Of a stretch of 64,000 nt of DNA, positions 8,246 to 18,601 are shown one piece after another (positions within the stretch are counted from its first letter, which is position 1; every line of letters begins with the position of its first letter). Source of the stretch: Herbidospora sakaeratensis (GTDB lineage Bacteria; Actinomycetota; Actinomycetes; Streptosporangiales; Streptosporangiaceae); assembly GCF_001570525.1 (NCBI RefSeq), contig NZ_BBXC01000008.1, positions 248,001 to 312,000 of the forward strand, read 5' to 3'. Below the pieces are notes generated by a model. That model was given only the letters and a program-made list of their open reading frames with translations, was not told the DNA's origin and did not search any database. Made by a program: the position numbers and the translations under genes.

Positions 8246-9639
8246 GAGAACTCCTTGATCATGTCGGAACGGAAGCGGAGCAGGGCGGCGGCGGTCTGCA
8301 GTTCGCCGGTGTCGGGCAGTTGATCGAGGTCGTAGTCGCCGGCCGGATCGAGCCGCTCGCCCGCCAGGCGGGCCAGTTCGCCCGCGTTCCACGGCTGGCT
8401 GGAGGCGATGTCGGCGACCCGCTGGAGCACGGCCGCCGCGAGCGGCCCGCTCCACGGCCCGGGCACCCCGCCGAGCATCATGATCAGTTGGCCGTCGACG
8501 TTCCCGGCCCGGACGATCTCGGCGGCCCGCCACGACCGCTCGTCGGGCGGCAGGACCGCCAGCAGGTCGGTGAGCGGCTCGACGTCGAACAGGGCGCGGG
8601 CCCAGACGGGGTCGTCCTGCAGGATGGCGGCCCGGATCCAGCCCATGTGGATCTCCCGGGCCCAGTCGCCGATCGTCATGCGGACCAGCTCGGCGGGCTC
8701 GGCCCCGAGGTGGCCGGGCCAGAACCGCAGCGGCGTGTGCGCGATGACCTGCTGCAACCACCAGCTGCGCGGCCCGGTGCCGGCCGGCGGCCGCGACCGC
8801 ACGCCGTCGCGCTCCATGACGGAGTCGCAGGCCGTCGGCGCGACCGCGCTGAGCCGGGAGCCGTCGCGCACCAGCAGCGGCGCGGCCCGCGCGGCCATGC
8901 GCTGGCCGAGCCGGGAGTCGGGCAACTTGGTGAGCAGGTCGGCGGCGGCCTGCCGGACCTCGCGGCGGCGGTCGTCGAGCGCCTGCTCCAGGAACGGCTC
9001 GTCGGCCATGGTCAGCCCGTCGGCCAGGACCGCGACGAAGGCGGCCCGGTCGTCGGGGTTCTCCTTCGGCCAGGTCACTTCGAGCAGTTCTCTGGCCTCG
9101 TCGGCGGAGGCCGCCCGCAGCGCGGCGAGGAACGCCTGGCGGTCGCCGCGGGTGCCGAACTCCCACGGGCCGTGGTCGAGCCCGGCCGGCACGTCGCCGG
9201 AGCTCTCCTGGAGGAGGTAGCCCCACTCGGGGTTCAGCTGGGCCAGCCAGCGCCCCCGGGCGCCCGCCACGACCGCGAGGTCGGCCCGGATCGACCGGTC
9301 GCGCGCCCCGGCCGCCAGCAGCTGCGGCAGCAGCCGGGCCGGGACCCGCGACGACCGGCGGGCCGCCAGGCCCAGCCATTCGGGCAGCACCCGGGAGAAC
9401 TCCCCGGCGAGCAGCCGGGCCAGCCGGTCGGCGGCCTTGGCCGGCACCGGCGGCGCGCCGTCGCCGGGCGCCTCGGGGAGCGGGCTGCCGCCGCCGGGCC
9501 GCTCCCCGGCCCTGCGGGCGACCACCTGGGCGGCGGCCTGTTCGAGCAGGTCGAACGGGGAGTCGAGGCCCCGGCGCTCGGTCCCGACGAGAGCGGTGGA
9601 GACCAGTTCGTTCCACCCGTTGCGCCGATCGAGTCTCAC
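8242..9639 (-). CDS. DUF5691 family protein
   Basis: This 465-aa soluble, helix-rich protein recurs with SWIM, MoxR, DUF5682 and VWA genes. The central stretch (RRREVRQAAADLLTKLPDS) looks like a HEAT-type repeat, and other segments such as ADRLARLLAGEF and GELARLAGERLDP are similarly amphipathic, so a helical scaffold is likely. The GTG start overlaps the stop of the SWIM gene in a GTGA, and its own stop overlaps the MoxR start the same way, so the three are translationally coupled. No enzymatic motif is seen. Confidence 0.82.
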   Translation of the reverse strand: MRLDRRNGWNELVSTALVGTERRGLDSPFDLLEQAAAQVVARRAGERPGGGSPLPEAPGDGAPPVPAKAADRLARLLAGEFSRVLPEWLGLAARRSSRVPARLLPQLLAAGARDRSIRADLAVVAGARGRWLAQLNPEWGYLLQESSGDVPAGLDHGPWEFGTRGDRQAFLAALRAASADEARELLEVTWPKENPDDRAAFVAVLADGLTMADEPFLEQALDDRRREVRQAAADLLTKLPDSRLGQRMAARAAPLLVRDGSRLSAVAPTACDSVMERDGVRSRPPAGTGPRSWWLQQVIAHTPLRFWPGHLGAEPAELVRMTIGDWAREIHMGWIRAAILQDDPVWARALFDVEPLTDLLAVLPPDERSWRAAEIVRAGNVDGQLIMMLGGVPGPWSGPLAAAVLQRVADIASSQPWNAGELARLAGERLDPAGDYDLDQLPDTGELQTAAALLRFRSDMIKEFS

Positions 9640-10943
9640 AGGACCACCACCTCGTCGTTTTCGTCCCACGTCGTGAGAGGACGCAGGCCGTCGGGAGTCC
9701 ATTCCACGGCGGCCGTCACCGGGCGGCCGCCCGAGACGGCGACCAGCTTCCACGGGTCGCCCGCCGAGGGGTGGAGCCGCAGGCCCTGCCCCGAGTCGCC
9801 CACCAGGCACCACTCCTTGCCGTCGCGCCCGACCCGGGCGCCGGTGATCACCAGCGGCCACGATTCGGTCCACGGGTCGCGGGTCAGCACGTCGGCGACC
9901 AGCTGCGGCACGCCCTCGACGGCCACCCCCGAGGCCGGGGCCCTGGCGGGCACCGCCGCGCCGTAGCGGTCGGCGATCAGGGCCCGCAGCGGCGCCGCGC
10001 CCGGGTAGTAGGAGACGTCGGCGTCGACCCGGGTGCCGAGCACCAGCGACGCGTCGAGCGGCTGGCCGGGCGGCGCGAACGACAACACCAGGGCCACCCG
10101 GCCGGTCGCCCGGCCGTGGAGCCAGACCCGCCGCGACAGCAGCCGGTCGCGTTCTTCGTCGCGCAGCGCGATGACCTGCCATTCGTCGCGGATCGGCGGC
10201 AGGGCCAGCACGGTCTCCCTGGCCACCTGGTAGCCGACGCGCTGGCGTACGGTCTCGCGCAGGTCGCCGGGCAGCTCGGCGGCCCTCCGGTGGGCCACGG
10301 CCAGCAGGTGGACCATGGCGTACTCGCCGAGCAGCCGCCCCGGCCAGTTCTCGTCGCGGAAGACCCGCGTGAGGCCGGAGAAGGTGCCGGCCAGCCCGGG
10401 GGCCTGTGCGTCGACGAGCCGTTTGGCCAGGTCGCTCCACTCGGCCAGGCCGGTCTGGCGGGCGTCGGACAACCCGCTCGCGACCTGGTCGGACAACCAG
10501 CGTTCGAGCTCGGCCAGGCCGGCGGTCACGCGTTCTTCGCGCTGCCGGGCGCGGCCCTCGTCGGGCTTGCCGGCGGCGGGCTCGGCCTTCTTCTCCGCCG
10601 CCTTCTCGGCCTTCGCCGCACGCTGGGCGAACCACTCGGCCGCCCAGGGGGCGAGCTCGGCGGCGGGCGGCACCCCGTCGGCCGACCACAGCAGGAGCAG
10701 GCCCAGGGCGTGTTTGCACGGGAACTTGCGGCTGGGGCAACTGCACCGGTAGGCGGGCTCGGACAGGTCGACGCACGCCTGGTAGGGCTTCGACCCGGAC
10801 CCGGCGCACTCGCCCCACAACGCCGAACCGTTCACCCCCATGGCGGACCACTTCCTGGGCGCGCTCACCCCGCCGGCCGCCTTCTGCGAGGCGGCGTCGG
10901 GCGCGAGCGCCAGCACCTGGTCTCGACTCCATCGTTCGGTCAC
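9636..10943 (-). CDS. SWIM zinc-finger protein, first gene of the five-gene module
   Basis: This 435-aa protein has an early SWIM zinc motif CxCx6CxH (C67, C69, C76, H78), a fold that binds DNA or protein. An Ala/Lys/Glu-rich helical stretch follows, and then a long alpha/beta C-terminal part. The GTG at 10943 is preferred because a TAGGGT box lies exactly 7 bases upstream, as in a leaderless transcript. A longer upstream ORF would run antisense into the divergent regulator. It probably heads the operon running to 3741, and the LAL regulator gene diverges from the other side of the 91-base gap. Confidence 0.85.
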   Translation of the reverse strand: MTERWSRDQVLALAPDAASQKAAGGVSAPRKWSAMGVNGSALWGECAGSGSKPYQACVDLSEPAYRCSCPSRKFPCKHALGLLLLWSADGVPPAAELAPWAAEWFAQRAAKAEKAAEKKAEPAAGKPDEGRARQREERVTAGLAELERWLSDQVASGLSDARQTGLAEWSDLAKRLVDAQAPGLAGTFSGLTRVFRDENWPGRLLGEYAMVHLLAVAHRRAAELPGDLRETVRQRVGYQVARETVLALPPIRDEWQVIALRDEERDRLLSRRVWLHGRATGRVALVLSFAPPGQPLDASLVLGTRVDADVSYYPGAAPLRALIADRYGAAVPARAPASGVAVEGVPQLVADVLTRDPWTESWPLVITGARVGRDGKEWCLVGDSGQGLRLHPSAGDPWKLVAVSGGRPVTAAVEWTPDGLRPLTTWDENDEVVVL

Positions 10944-10956
10944 GCGCCGCACCCTA
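10944..10956 (-). promoter_or_regulatory. putative -10 box of a leaderless promoter for the five-gene module
   Basis: TAGGGT (complement of 10951-10956) is followed by 7 bases and then the GTG start of the SWIM gene. This matches TANNNT with transcription starting at or beside the start codon. No clear -35 was recognised. It is one of about a dozen similar arrangements in the window. Confidence 0.5.
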
Positions 10957-11034
10957 GCCGCGCCGGGCGACAAAACGTGCAAGATCACGAAGAGGGCCCG
11001 GGGTTCTGTCGGTGTGACGTGCCATACTCGCAGC

Positions 11035-13896
11035 GTGGTGGGCCGAAAGACACAAACCGGGCTTGTCGGGCGGGGGTTCCAGCTCGACCGGTTGTCCCGG
11101 GTGCTCGACGCCGCGATCGGCCGCATGGCCGGGGTGGCGCTCGTCGGCGGCGACGCCGGAATCGGGAAGACACGCATCGTCTGCGAGCTGAGCACGATCG
11201 CGCGGGAGCGCGGTTTCACCGTCCTGGTCGGGCAGTGCGCCGAGCTGGGCAACGCGCTGCCCTATCTCCCGCTCGCCGACGCGCTGCGCAGCGCCGATCT
11301 CCGGTCGGCGCTCGAATCGCGGCCGGTGCTGCGGAGGTTGCTGCCGGGGGCCGACCCCGACGGGTCCGACGCGCTCAGCGGGGCGCTGGCCCAGCAGCGG
11401 CTCTTCGGGGCGACGCTGAGCCTGCTGGGCGAGCTGGCCGACGAGCGGCCGGTGCTGATGGTCTTCGAAGACCTCCACTGGGCCGACCACTCGACGCGAG
11501 ACCTGCTGGTCTTCCTCACCCGCATGCTCCAGCGCGAGCGGGTGGTCCTGGTCGGCACCTACCGGACCGACGACCTGCACCGCCGCCATCCGCTGCGGCC
11601 GGTGCTCGCCGAGCTGCAGCGGTTGCCGCTGGTCGTGCCGGTCGAGCTGCCGCCGCTCGACGACGAGGCGATGGCGACCCACCTGACCGCCCTCGGCGGC
11701 GGGAACGCGGGCCTGATCGGCGGGGTCGTCGGGCGGGCCGGCGGGAACCCGTTCTTCGCCGAGGAGCTGCTCCAGGCGGCCTCGAGCGGCGACCGGCTGC
11801 CCGCGACGCTGGCCGACCTGCTGATGGCGCGGGTCGAGGGGCTGTCCGACACGGCCCAGCAGGTGCTCCGGGTGGCGGCCGTGGCCGGGCGGCGGGTCGA
11901 CCACGACATGCTGCGCGCGGCGGCGGGGCTGGCCGACCGGCCGCTCGAAGAGGCGCTGCGCGAGATCGTCTCGCGCGGGCTGCTCACCGTCGACCAGCAC
12001 ATCGGCTACGACTTCCGCCACGCCCTCCTCCAGGAGGCCGTCTACGACGACCTGCTGCCGGGCGAGCGCACCCGCCTGCACATGACCTTCGCGGCCCTGC
12101 TGACCGAGTCGGGCGGCCGGGCGGCCGAGCTGGCCCACCACTATTCGGCCGCCCACGACGTGCGGGGCGCGCTGATCACCTCGCTGGAGGCGGGCCTGCG
12201 GGCGACCCAGATGGGCGCCCCGGCCGAGGCCAACCGGCACTTCGACCGGGCGCTGGAGGTGTGGGAGCAGGTCCCCGACGCCGACACGCTCACCGGCACG
12301 ACCCGGGCCCGGCTGATCCTCGACAGCGCCGCGGCGGCGGCCGACAGCGGCGACAACCACCGGGCCATCGCCCACCTGCGGCGGCTGCGCCAGCTCGTCA
12401 CCGAGCCGCAGCTGGTCGCCGAGACCAACGAGCGGCTGGCCTGGTACCAGGCCGACGGCGACGACTTCCACGGCATGGCCGAGGCGGCCCAGGCGGCGGT
12501 CGACGCCGTCGGCGACGGCCCCGAGACCCCGATGCTGGCCCGCGCCCTGGCGACCCACGCCCGCACCTTGTGGATCGCCGAACGGGTGATCGACGCCCAG
12601 GAGGCCGCCGCCCGCGCGCTCGAGGTGGCCCGGCGCACCGGGTCGATCGAGGCCGAGTCGGCGGCGCTGGTGTCGCTGGGCATCCAGCAGGAGTCGCTCG
12701 GCGATCCCGACATGGCCGAGGAACTGCTGTCGATGGCGGCGGCCAAGACGTCGGGGTCGTTGTCGATGGACCTGCGGGCCCGGTTCAGCCTGGCCCGGCT
12801 GCAATACGAACGGGGCGACCTCGACGCGGCGGCCGAGTCGGCCGAGGCCGGGTTGCAGGTGGCCCGCGAGAACGGCCTGATGTGGAGCACGTTCGGCACC
12901 GACCTGCGGTTCCTGCGTTACCTGATCTCGTTCGCGGCCGGCGACTGGGACGCCGCCGAGAAACGGGCCGCGATGTTCGGCGTGCGGGTCGGCACCCCTC
13001 CCGAGGCGCTGCTGTCGTCGTTCGCCCTGTTCGTCGAGGTCGGCCGGGGGCGCGCGGTGGCCGCCGAGCGGCTGCGCTGGCTGGAGCCGTTCTGGGGCGC
13101 CGACGACCTGGTGACCTACATGACCCGCGGCATGGCGGCCGAACTCGCCCTCTGGCAGGGCGACCCGAAGGAGGCGCTCGGCCACGTCGACGCGGTCGTG
13201 AAGGTGCAGCAGCCCTACGACTCGGGCCTGATCCGCGTCTCGGCCATCGGCCTGGCCGCCCTCGCCGACCTGCCGCCGGGCGACCCGGCCCGCGAACGCG
13301 CCGACGAGTTCGTCGAACGGGCGCGTTACGCCGCCACCCACGGCCCCACCGGCCCGTGGAACACACTCGGCCCCGAGGGCCGAGGCTGGGCGGCCCGCGC
13401 CGAGGCCGAATGGCACCGGTTGTCCGGCACCGCCACCCCCGAGGTGTGGGAGCGCGCACTGGCCGCCTTCGACGGCGGCTTCCCCTACGAGCAGGCCCGC
13501 AACCGCTGGCGGCTGGCCGAGACCCTTCTTGAGACGGGCGACCGCGACCGGGCCCGCGCCGAGTGGCAGCAGGCCGTCGAGGTGGCCGACCGCCTGGGCG
13601 CCGCCCCCCTCCGCCACGCCCTCGACCTGCTGGGCCGCCGGGCCCGCTTCACCACGCCCGACTCGGCCGAGCCGGTCCGGGCGAGCGTGCTCGACGCCCT
13701 GACCGGGCGGGAACGCGAGGTCCTGGCCCAGGTGGCGGCGGGCCGCTCCAACCGCGAGATCGGCGAACGCCTCTTCATCAGCCAGAAGACGGCGAGCGTC
13801 CACGTGTCCAACATCCTGGCCAAACTCGGCGCTACCACCCGCACCCAGGCCGCCGCCATCGCCCATCAGGAAGGCGTGAGACCCCCCGCCGACTGA
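11035..13896 (+). CDS. LAL-type LuxR family transcriptional regulator
   Basis: At about 953 aa it has the large-ATP-binding LuxR layout. An N-terminal AAA-like NTPase carries Walker A GDAGIGKT near residue 40 and a Walker B region PVLMVFEDLHWAD. A long helical TPR-like middle follows, and then a C-terminal LuxR HTH (LTGREREVLAQVAAGRSN ... ISQKTASVHVSNILAKL). LAL proteins activate transcription after a ligand-driven switch. The start is GTG 11035 or the adjacent GTG 11038; a CATACT box 6 bases upstream suggests a leaderless mRNA. It diverges from the five-gene module and could control it, but that is only positional inference. Confidence 0.9.
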   Translation: MVGRKTQTGLVGRGFQLDRLSRVLDAAIGRMAGVALVGGDAGIGKTRIVCELSTIARERGFTVLVGQCAELGNALPYLPLADALRSADLRSALESRPVLRRLLPGADPDGSDALSGALAQQRLFGATLSLLGELADERPVLMVFEDLHWADHSTRDLLVFLTRMLQRERVVLVGTYRTDDLHRRHPLRPVLAELQRLPLVVPVELPPLDDEAMATHLTALGGGNAGLIGGVVGRAGGNPFFAEELLQAASSGDRLPATLADLLMARVEGLSDTAQQVLRVAAVAGRRVDHDMLRAAAGLADRPLEEALREIVSRGLLTVDQHIGYDFRHALLQEAVYDDLLPGERTRLHMTFAALLTESGGRAAELAHHYSAAHDVRGALITSLEAGLRATQMGAPAEANRHFDRALEVWEQVPDADTLTGTTRARLILDSAAAAADSGDNHRAIAHLRRLRQLVTEPQLVAETNERLAWYQADGDDFHGMAEAAQAAVDAVGDGPETPMLARALATHARTLWIAERVIDAQEAAARALEVARRTGSIEAESAALVSLGIQQESLGDPDMAEELLSMAAAKTSGSLSMDLRARFSLARLQYERGDLDAAAESAEAGLQVARENGLMWSTFGTDLRFLRYLISFAAGDWDAAEKRAAMFGVRVGTPPEALLSSFALFVEVGRGRAVAAERLRWLEPFWGADDLVTYMTRGMAAELALWQGDPKEALGHVDAVVKVQQPYDSGLIRVSAIGLAALADLPPGDPARERADEFVERARYAATHGPTGPWNTLGPEGRGWAARAEAEWHRLSGTATPEVWERALAAFDGGFPYEQARNRWRLAETLLETGDRDRARAEWQQAVEVADRLGAAPLRHALDLLGRRARFTTPDSAEPVRASVLDALTGREREVLAQVAAGRSNREIGERLFISQKTASVHVSNILAKLGATTRTQAAAIAHQEGVRPPAD

Positions 13897-13960
13897 AACC
13901 CCACGCCGCCGTCGTGGTGCCGGTCCGCTGAGCCGCCGAGGTCCCGCGCATGGTCGTTTT

Positions 13961-14031
13961 CGTTACGGCTCCCGCCCACCCCGAGACGCCACGACCACCC
14001 GGCACCCACATCGGGCCGGCACCGCGACCGC
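13961..14031 (+). repeat. dispersed 3'-flank repeat, copy C
   Basis: The core CGTTACGGCTCCCGCCCACC (13961-13980) follows the LAL regulator by about 65 bases in the same orientation, with one extra C relative to the other copies. The GC-rich tail is more diverged than in copies A and D. Confidence 0.6.
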
Positions 14032-14088
14032 CCGGCCGCCGGGAAGATCGATACTCTCGGCGTGCACGTGCCGCTGGAGGGAGCCGAC

Positions 14089-14520
14089 ATGCAGAAGCCG
14101 CCGCTGGCCGAGGAACTCGGGCTGGAGCCCCATCCCGAGGGTGGCTGGTTCAAGGAGACCTGGCGGTCGCCCGTGATGTTCTCCCCCGACGGTTACGACG
14201 GCCCGAGGCACAGTGCGACCGCCATCTACTTCCTCCTCGAACCCGGCGAGGAGTCGGCCTGGCACGTCGTCGCCTCGGCCGAACTCTGGTTCTGGCACCG
14301 CGGCGGCCCGCTGGTCCTCACCTTCGGCGGCGACGGCGACCACCCGGAGACCGGGGAGAGCGTCGTCCTCGGGCCCGACGTCGAGCGGGGCCACCGGCCC
14401 CAGGTGCTCATCCCGCCGGGCGTCTGGCAGGCGGCCCGGCCGGCGGGCGACGAGGGCGTGCTGGTCAGTTGCGTCGTCTCCCCCGGCTTCGAGTTCGCCG
14501 ACTTCCGGCTGGCCGACTAG
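14089..14520 (+). CDS. cupin domain protein (DUF985/Cupin_5 type)
   Basis: This 143-aa single-domain cupin shows the family signature LGLEPHPEGGWFKETWRS at the start, followed by SAWHVVASAELWFWHRGGPL and VLIPPGVWQAA, with histidines in the usual barrel positions. The family has no settled function; sugar or small-molecule binding is likely. The ATG at 14089 is chosen because GGAGG lies 8 bases upstream and family members start near this point. An in-frame GTG at 14062, preceded by GATACT, would add nine residues and could start a leaderless form. Confidence 0.85.
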   Translation: MQKPPLAEELGLEPHPEGGWFKETWRSPVMFSPDGYDGPRHSATAIYFLLEPGEESAWHVVASAELWFWHRGGPLVLTFGGDGDHPETGESVVLGPDVERGHRPQVLIPPGVWQAARPAGDEGVLVSCVVSPGFEFADFRLAD

Positions 14521-14624
14521 GCACACCCCACGTCGCCGGCCTGGCCTTCTTCCGGCCGGCCGGCAAAGCACACCGCACGTCGCCGATCCGGCCTCGGCCG
14601 AGGAGCACCCGAGGCGATGACCCG

Positions 14625-15215
14625 CTATCCGCGGGGGGAGGACGGGCGGCTCGTGATCTGGGCGTGCAGGTGCATGTCGTGCCAGCCGTTCGCGTGCAGC
14701 AGGGCGCTGTGCAGGATGCCCTCCAGCACGAAGCCCGCCCGTTCGGCCACGCGGCACGACGCCGGGTTGGCGATGGCGTGGCGGAGTTCGAGGCGGTGCA
14801 GGCCCAGGTCGTCGAGGGCCCAGCGGGTCACCTCGGAGACCGCCGCCGTGGTGCCGCCCCGGCCTCGGCCTTCGGGGAGGGTCCAGTAGGCGATCTCGCC
14901 CAGGCCCAGTTCGAGGTCGACCAGGCGAAGGGCCACCCGGCCCACGGGACGGCCGTCGCGTTCGACCACCCACGACGCGCCGGTCTCCAGGGTCCAGCGG
15001 GCGCGCCAGCGGGCGATCACGGTCGCGGCCCTGGCGGTGTCGGCCTCGTGTTCCAGGTTCCACAGGCGGATGTCGGGGTCGGCGAAGGCGGCCATGACGA
15101 TCGGCTCGTCGCCCGACTCGCGGAAGGGGCGCAGCAGCAGGTCTGCGGTGGTCAGCGACGGCTGGGGGCGGTCGCGCATGGAACCGGCGGGGACGACCTC
15201 GGGGATGACGTACAC
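14625..15215 (-). CDS. GNAT family N-acetyltransferase
   Basis: This 196-aa protein matches the RimJ/RimL-like acetyltransferases. LLLRPFRESGDE is near the start, VGRVALRLVD and LGEIAYWTLPEGRGRGG form the acetyl-CoA loop, and LHRLELRHAIANPASCRVAERAGFVLEGIL is the classic C-terminal motif. It probably transfers an acetyl group from acetyl-CoA to a protein N-terminus or small amine. The GTG at 15215 (VYVIPEVVPAG) is preferred over ATG 15179 because actinobacterial relatives keep a similar PAG-x-RPQP lead. It is divergent from the aldehyde dehydrogenase gene across a 60-base gap. Confidence 0.85.
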   Translation of the reverse strand: MYVIPEVVPAGSMRDRPQPSLTTADLLLRPFRESGDEPIVMAAFADPDIRLWNLEHEADTARAATVIARWRARWTLETGASWVVERDGRPVGRVALRLVDLELGLGEIAYWTLPEGRGRGGTTAAVSEVTRWALDDLGLHRLELRHAIANPASCRVAERAGFVLEGILHSALLHANGWHDMHLHAQITSRPSSPRG

Positions 15216-15275
15216 CCGCCCATCTTGCCGCCCGGAATAGGGTGAACAGCACGCGCACGACGAGGAGGTCGCACG

Positions 15276-16817
15276 ATGACCCGGCAGATCGTTTCCGTCA
15301 TCGGAGGGAAGGACGAGCCGACCGGCACGCCCTATCTGTCCCGGAACCCCGCCCGGTTGAAGGAGGTCGTCGCCGAGGTCGCCCTGGCCGACGCGGCGAC
15401 GTTCGCGGCGGCGTGCCGGAACGCCGCCGCCGCGCAGCATGACTGGGCGCGGGTGCCGGCGCCGGTGCGCGGGCGGGTGATCGCGTCGATCGGGCGGCTC
15501 GTGGAGGCCAACGCCGAGGCGCTGGCGCGGCTGGTCAGCGAGGAGATCGGCAAGCCCTACGCCGAGGCGCTGGGCGAGGTACGGGAGATCGTCGACACCT
15601 GCGACTTCTTCATCGGCGAGGGGCGGCGCCTCTACGGGCAGACCGTTCCGTCGGAGATGCCCGACAAGAACCTGTTCACGTTCCGCACCCCGGTCGGGGT
15701 CGCGGCGGTGATCACGGCGGGGAACTTCCCGGTGGCGGTGCCGTCGTGGTACCTGGTGCCGGCCCTGCTGTGCGGGAACGCGGTGGTGTGGAAGCCCGCC
15801 GAGTACGCCGCCGCCTCGGCCGCCGCGCTGCACCGGATCTTCTCGGCCGCCGGGCTGCCCGACGGGGTGTTCAACGTCGTCTTCGCCGACGGGGCGCAGA
15901 CCTTCGCCGGGCTGGAGACGGCGCTCGGCGAGGGCGTCGTCCACAAGGTGGGTTTCACCGGCTCCTCCGAGGTCGGGCGCACGATCGGCGAGTTGTGCGG
16001 GCGGCACCTGCAGTCGCCGTGCCTGGAGCTGGGCGGCAAGAACCCGATGGTCGTCATGCCCGACGCCGACCTGACCCTCGCCACCGAGGGCGCCCTGTTC
16101 GCCGGGTTCGGCACCGCCGGTCAGCGCTGCACCTCGCTCGGCACGGTGATCGTCCACGAGTCGATCCACAACGACTTCGTGGCCCGGTTCACGGCCGCCG
16201 CGCAGTCGGCGTATGTCGGCGATCCGGCCCGCAAGGTGCTGATGGGCCCGATGCTCGACCAGAAGTTCGCCGACCGTTACGAGGAGTTCCTGACCTGGAT
16301 CGGCGACCACCACACGGTCACCGGCCCGGTCGGCCGCATCACCGAGTCGAACCCGTGCGGCCACTTCCTCGGCGACGACCCGAACGAGGGCCTGTTCTAC
16401 CACCCGGTGATCGTCGACGGCGTCCGGCCGACCGACCGGCTGTTCCTGGAGGAGACGTTCGGCCCGATCGTCGGCGTGACCACCTTCTCCACCCTCGACG
16501 AGGCGATCGAGCTGGCCAACCTGCCCGGCTACGGCCTGTCGTCGTCGATCTACACCCGCGACCCGCAGGCGGCCTTCCGCTTCCGGGCCGGGGTGTCGGC
16601 CGGGATGGTCAGCGTCAACAACTCGACGTCGGGCGCGGAGGCGCACCTGCCGTTCGGCGGAAACGGCAAATCGGGCAACGGCAGCCGCCAGTCGGGCATG
16701 TGGGTGCTCGACCAGTTCACCCGCTGGCAGGCGATGAACTGGGACTATTCGGGCCGCCTGCAGAAGGCCCAGATGGACGTGGCGGAGATCGTCCCCGACC
16801 TCGAATACAAAATCTGA
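15276..16817 (+). CDS. aldehyde dehydrogenase, ALDH7/aminoadipate-semialdehyde type
   Basis: This 513-aa protein is a full-length NAD(P)-dependent aldehyde dehydrogenase. It has the cofactor segment ITAGNFPVAVPSWYLVPALLCGNAVVWKP, GFTGSSEVGR, the general-base motif LELGGKNP, and the catalytic cysteine in FGTAGQRCTSLG. The GTAGQRCTS form is typical of ALDH7/alpha-aminoadipic-semialdehyde (piperideine-6-carboxylate) dehydrogenases, suggesting a role in lysine catabolism or precursor supply. A substrate cannot be fixed from sequence alone. It stands alone between the GNAT gene and a terminator. Confidence 0.87.
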   Translation: MTRQIVSVIGGKDEPTGTPYLSRNPARLKEVVAEVALADAATFAAACRNAAAAQHDWARVPAPVRGRVIASIGRLVEANAEALARLVSEEIGKPYAEALGEVREIVDTCDFFIGEGRRLYGQTVPSEMPDKNLFTFRTPVGVAAVITAGNFPVAVPSWYLVPALLCGNAVVWKPAEYAAASAAALHRIFSAAGLPDGVFNVVFADGAQTFAGLETALGEGVVHKVGFTGSSEVGRTIGELCGRHLQSPCLELGGKNPMVVMPDADLTLATEGALFAGFGTAGQRCTSLGTVIVHESIHNDFVARFTAAAQSAYVGDPARKVLMGPMLDQKFADRYEEFLTWIGDHHTVTGPVGRITESNPCGHFLGDDPNEGLFYHPVIVDGVRPTDRLFLEETFGPIVGVTTFSTLDEAIELANLPGYGLSSSIYTRDPQAAFRFRAGVSAGMVSVNNSTSGAEAHLPFGGNGKSGNGSRQSGMWVLDQFTRWQAMNWDYSGRLQKAQMDVAEIVPDLEYKI

Positions 16818-16822
16818 TTTTT

Positions 16823-16897
16823 CCGTTACGGCTCCGCCCACCCCGGCGCCGCCCGCCGCTCCGGCCCCGCGCCGTATCCGGCGGCAACCAACCGCTC
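16823..16897 (+). repeat. dispersed 3'-flank repeat, copy D
   Basis: CCGTTACGGCTCCGCCCAC (16823-16841) begins six bases after the aldehyde dehydrogenase stop. Its tail (ATCCGGCGGC then ACCAACCGCTC) matches copy A over much of its length. It is followed by a strong hairpin terminator at 16918-16953, so the repeat itself is probably not the terminator. Confidence 0.7.
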
Positions 16898-16917
16898 AGC
16901 CAACTCGCCGCGACGTG

Positions 16918-16953
16918 AAAAGGTCCGGCCCCCACGCCGGAGCCGGACCTTTT
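16918..16953. terminator. bidirectional hairpin terminator
   Basis: AAAAGGTCCGGC (16918-16929) and GCCGGACCTTTT (16942-16953) form a perfect 12-bp inverted repeat with a 12-base loop. A-rich and T-rich outer arms serve both strands. It lies between the convergent aldehyde dehydrogenase and S8 peptidase genes. Confidence 0.88.
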
Positions 16954-16963
16954 CAGCCTGTGG

Positions 16964-18466
<1,503 letters not shown>

Positions 18467-18601
18467 CGGGGGTCCTTTCCTGGGTGGCGCACGCATACGA
18501 AAGGCCCGAATGAGGGCATGACGAAACGCCAGGTCAGATAGGGCGGAACTAATCGCCTGTGCTGAGCTTCCAGGAAATTTCCGGTCAAAACCGGCGGTAT
18601 A

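Noticed and set aside
9771-13532. Plus-strand ORF of about 1250 codons, and a minus-strand one of 970 codons over the LAL gene
   Set aside because: Both are shadows of the SWIM and LAL genes. Only the real frames carry motifs and GC-biased third positions.
18581-18594. CCGGT-CAAA-ACCGG hairpin as a terminator of the HTH gene
   Set aside because: The 5-bp stem is weak, has no U-run and lies in the likely promoter region of the S8 peptidase gene, so it is not called.
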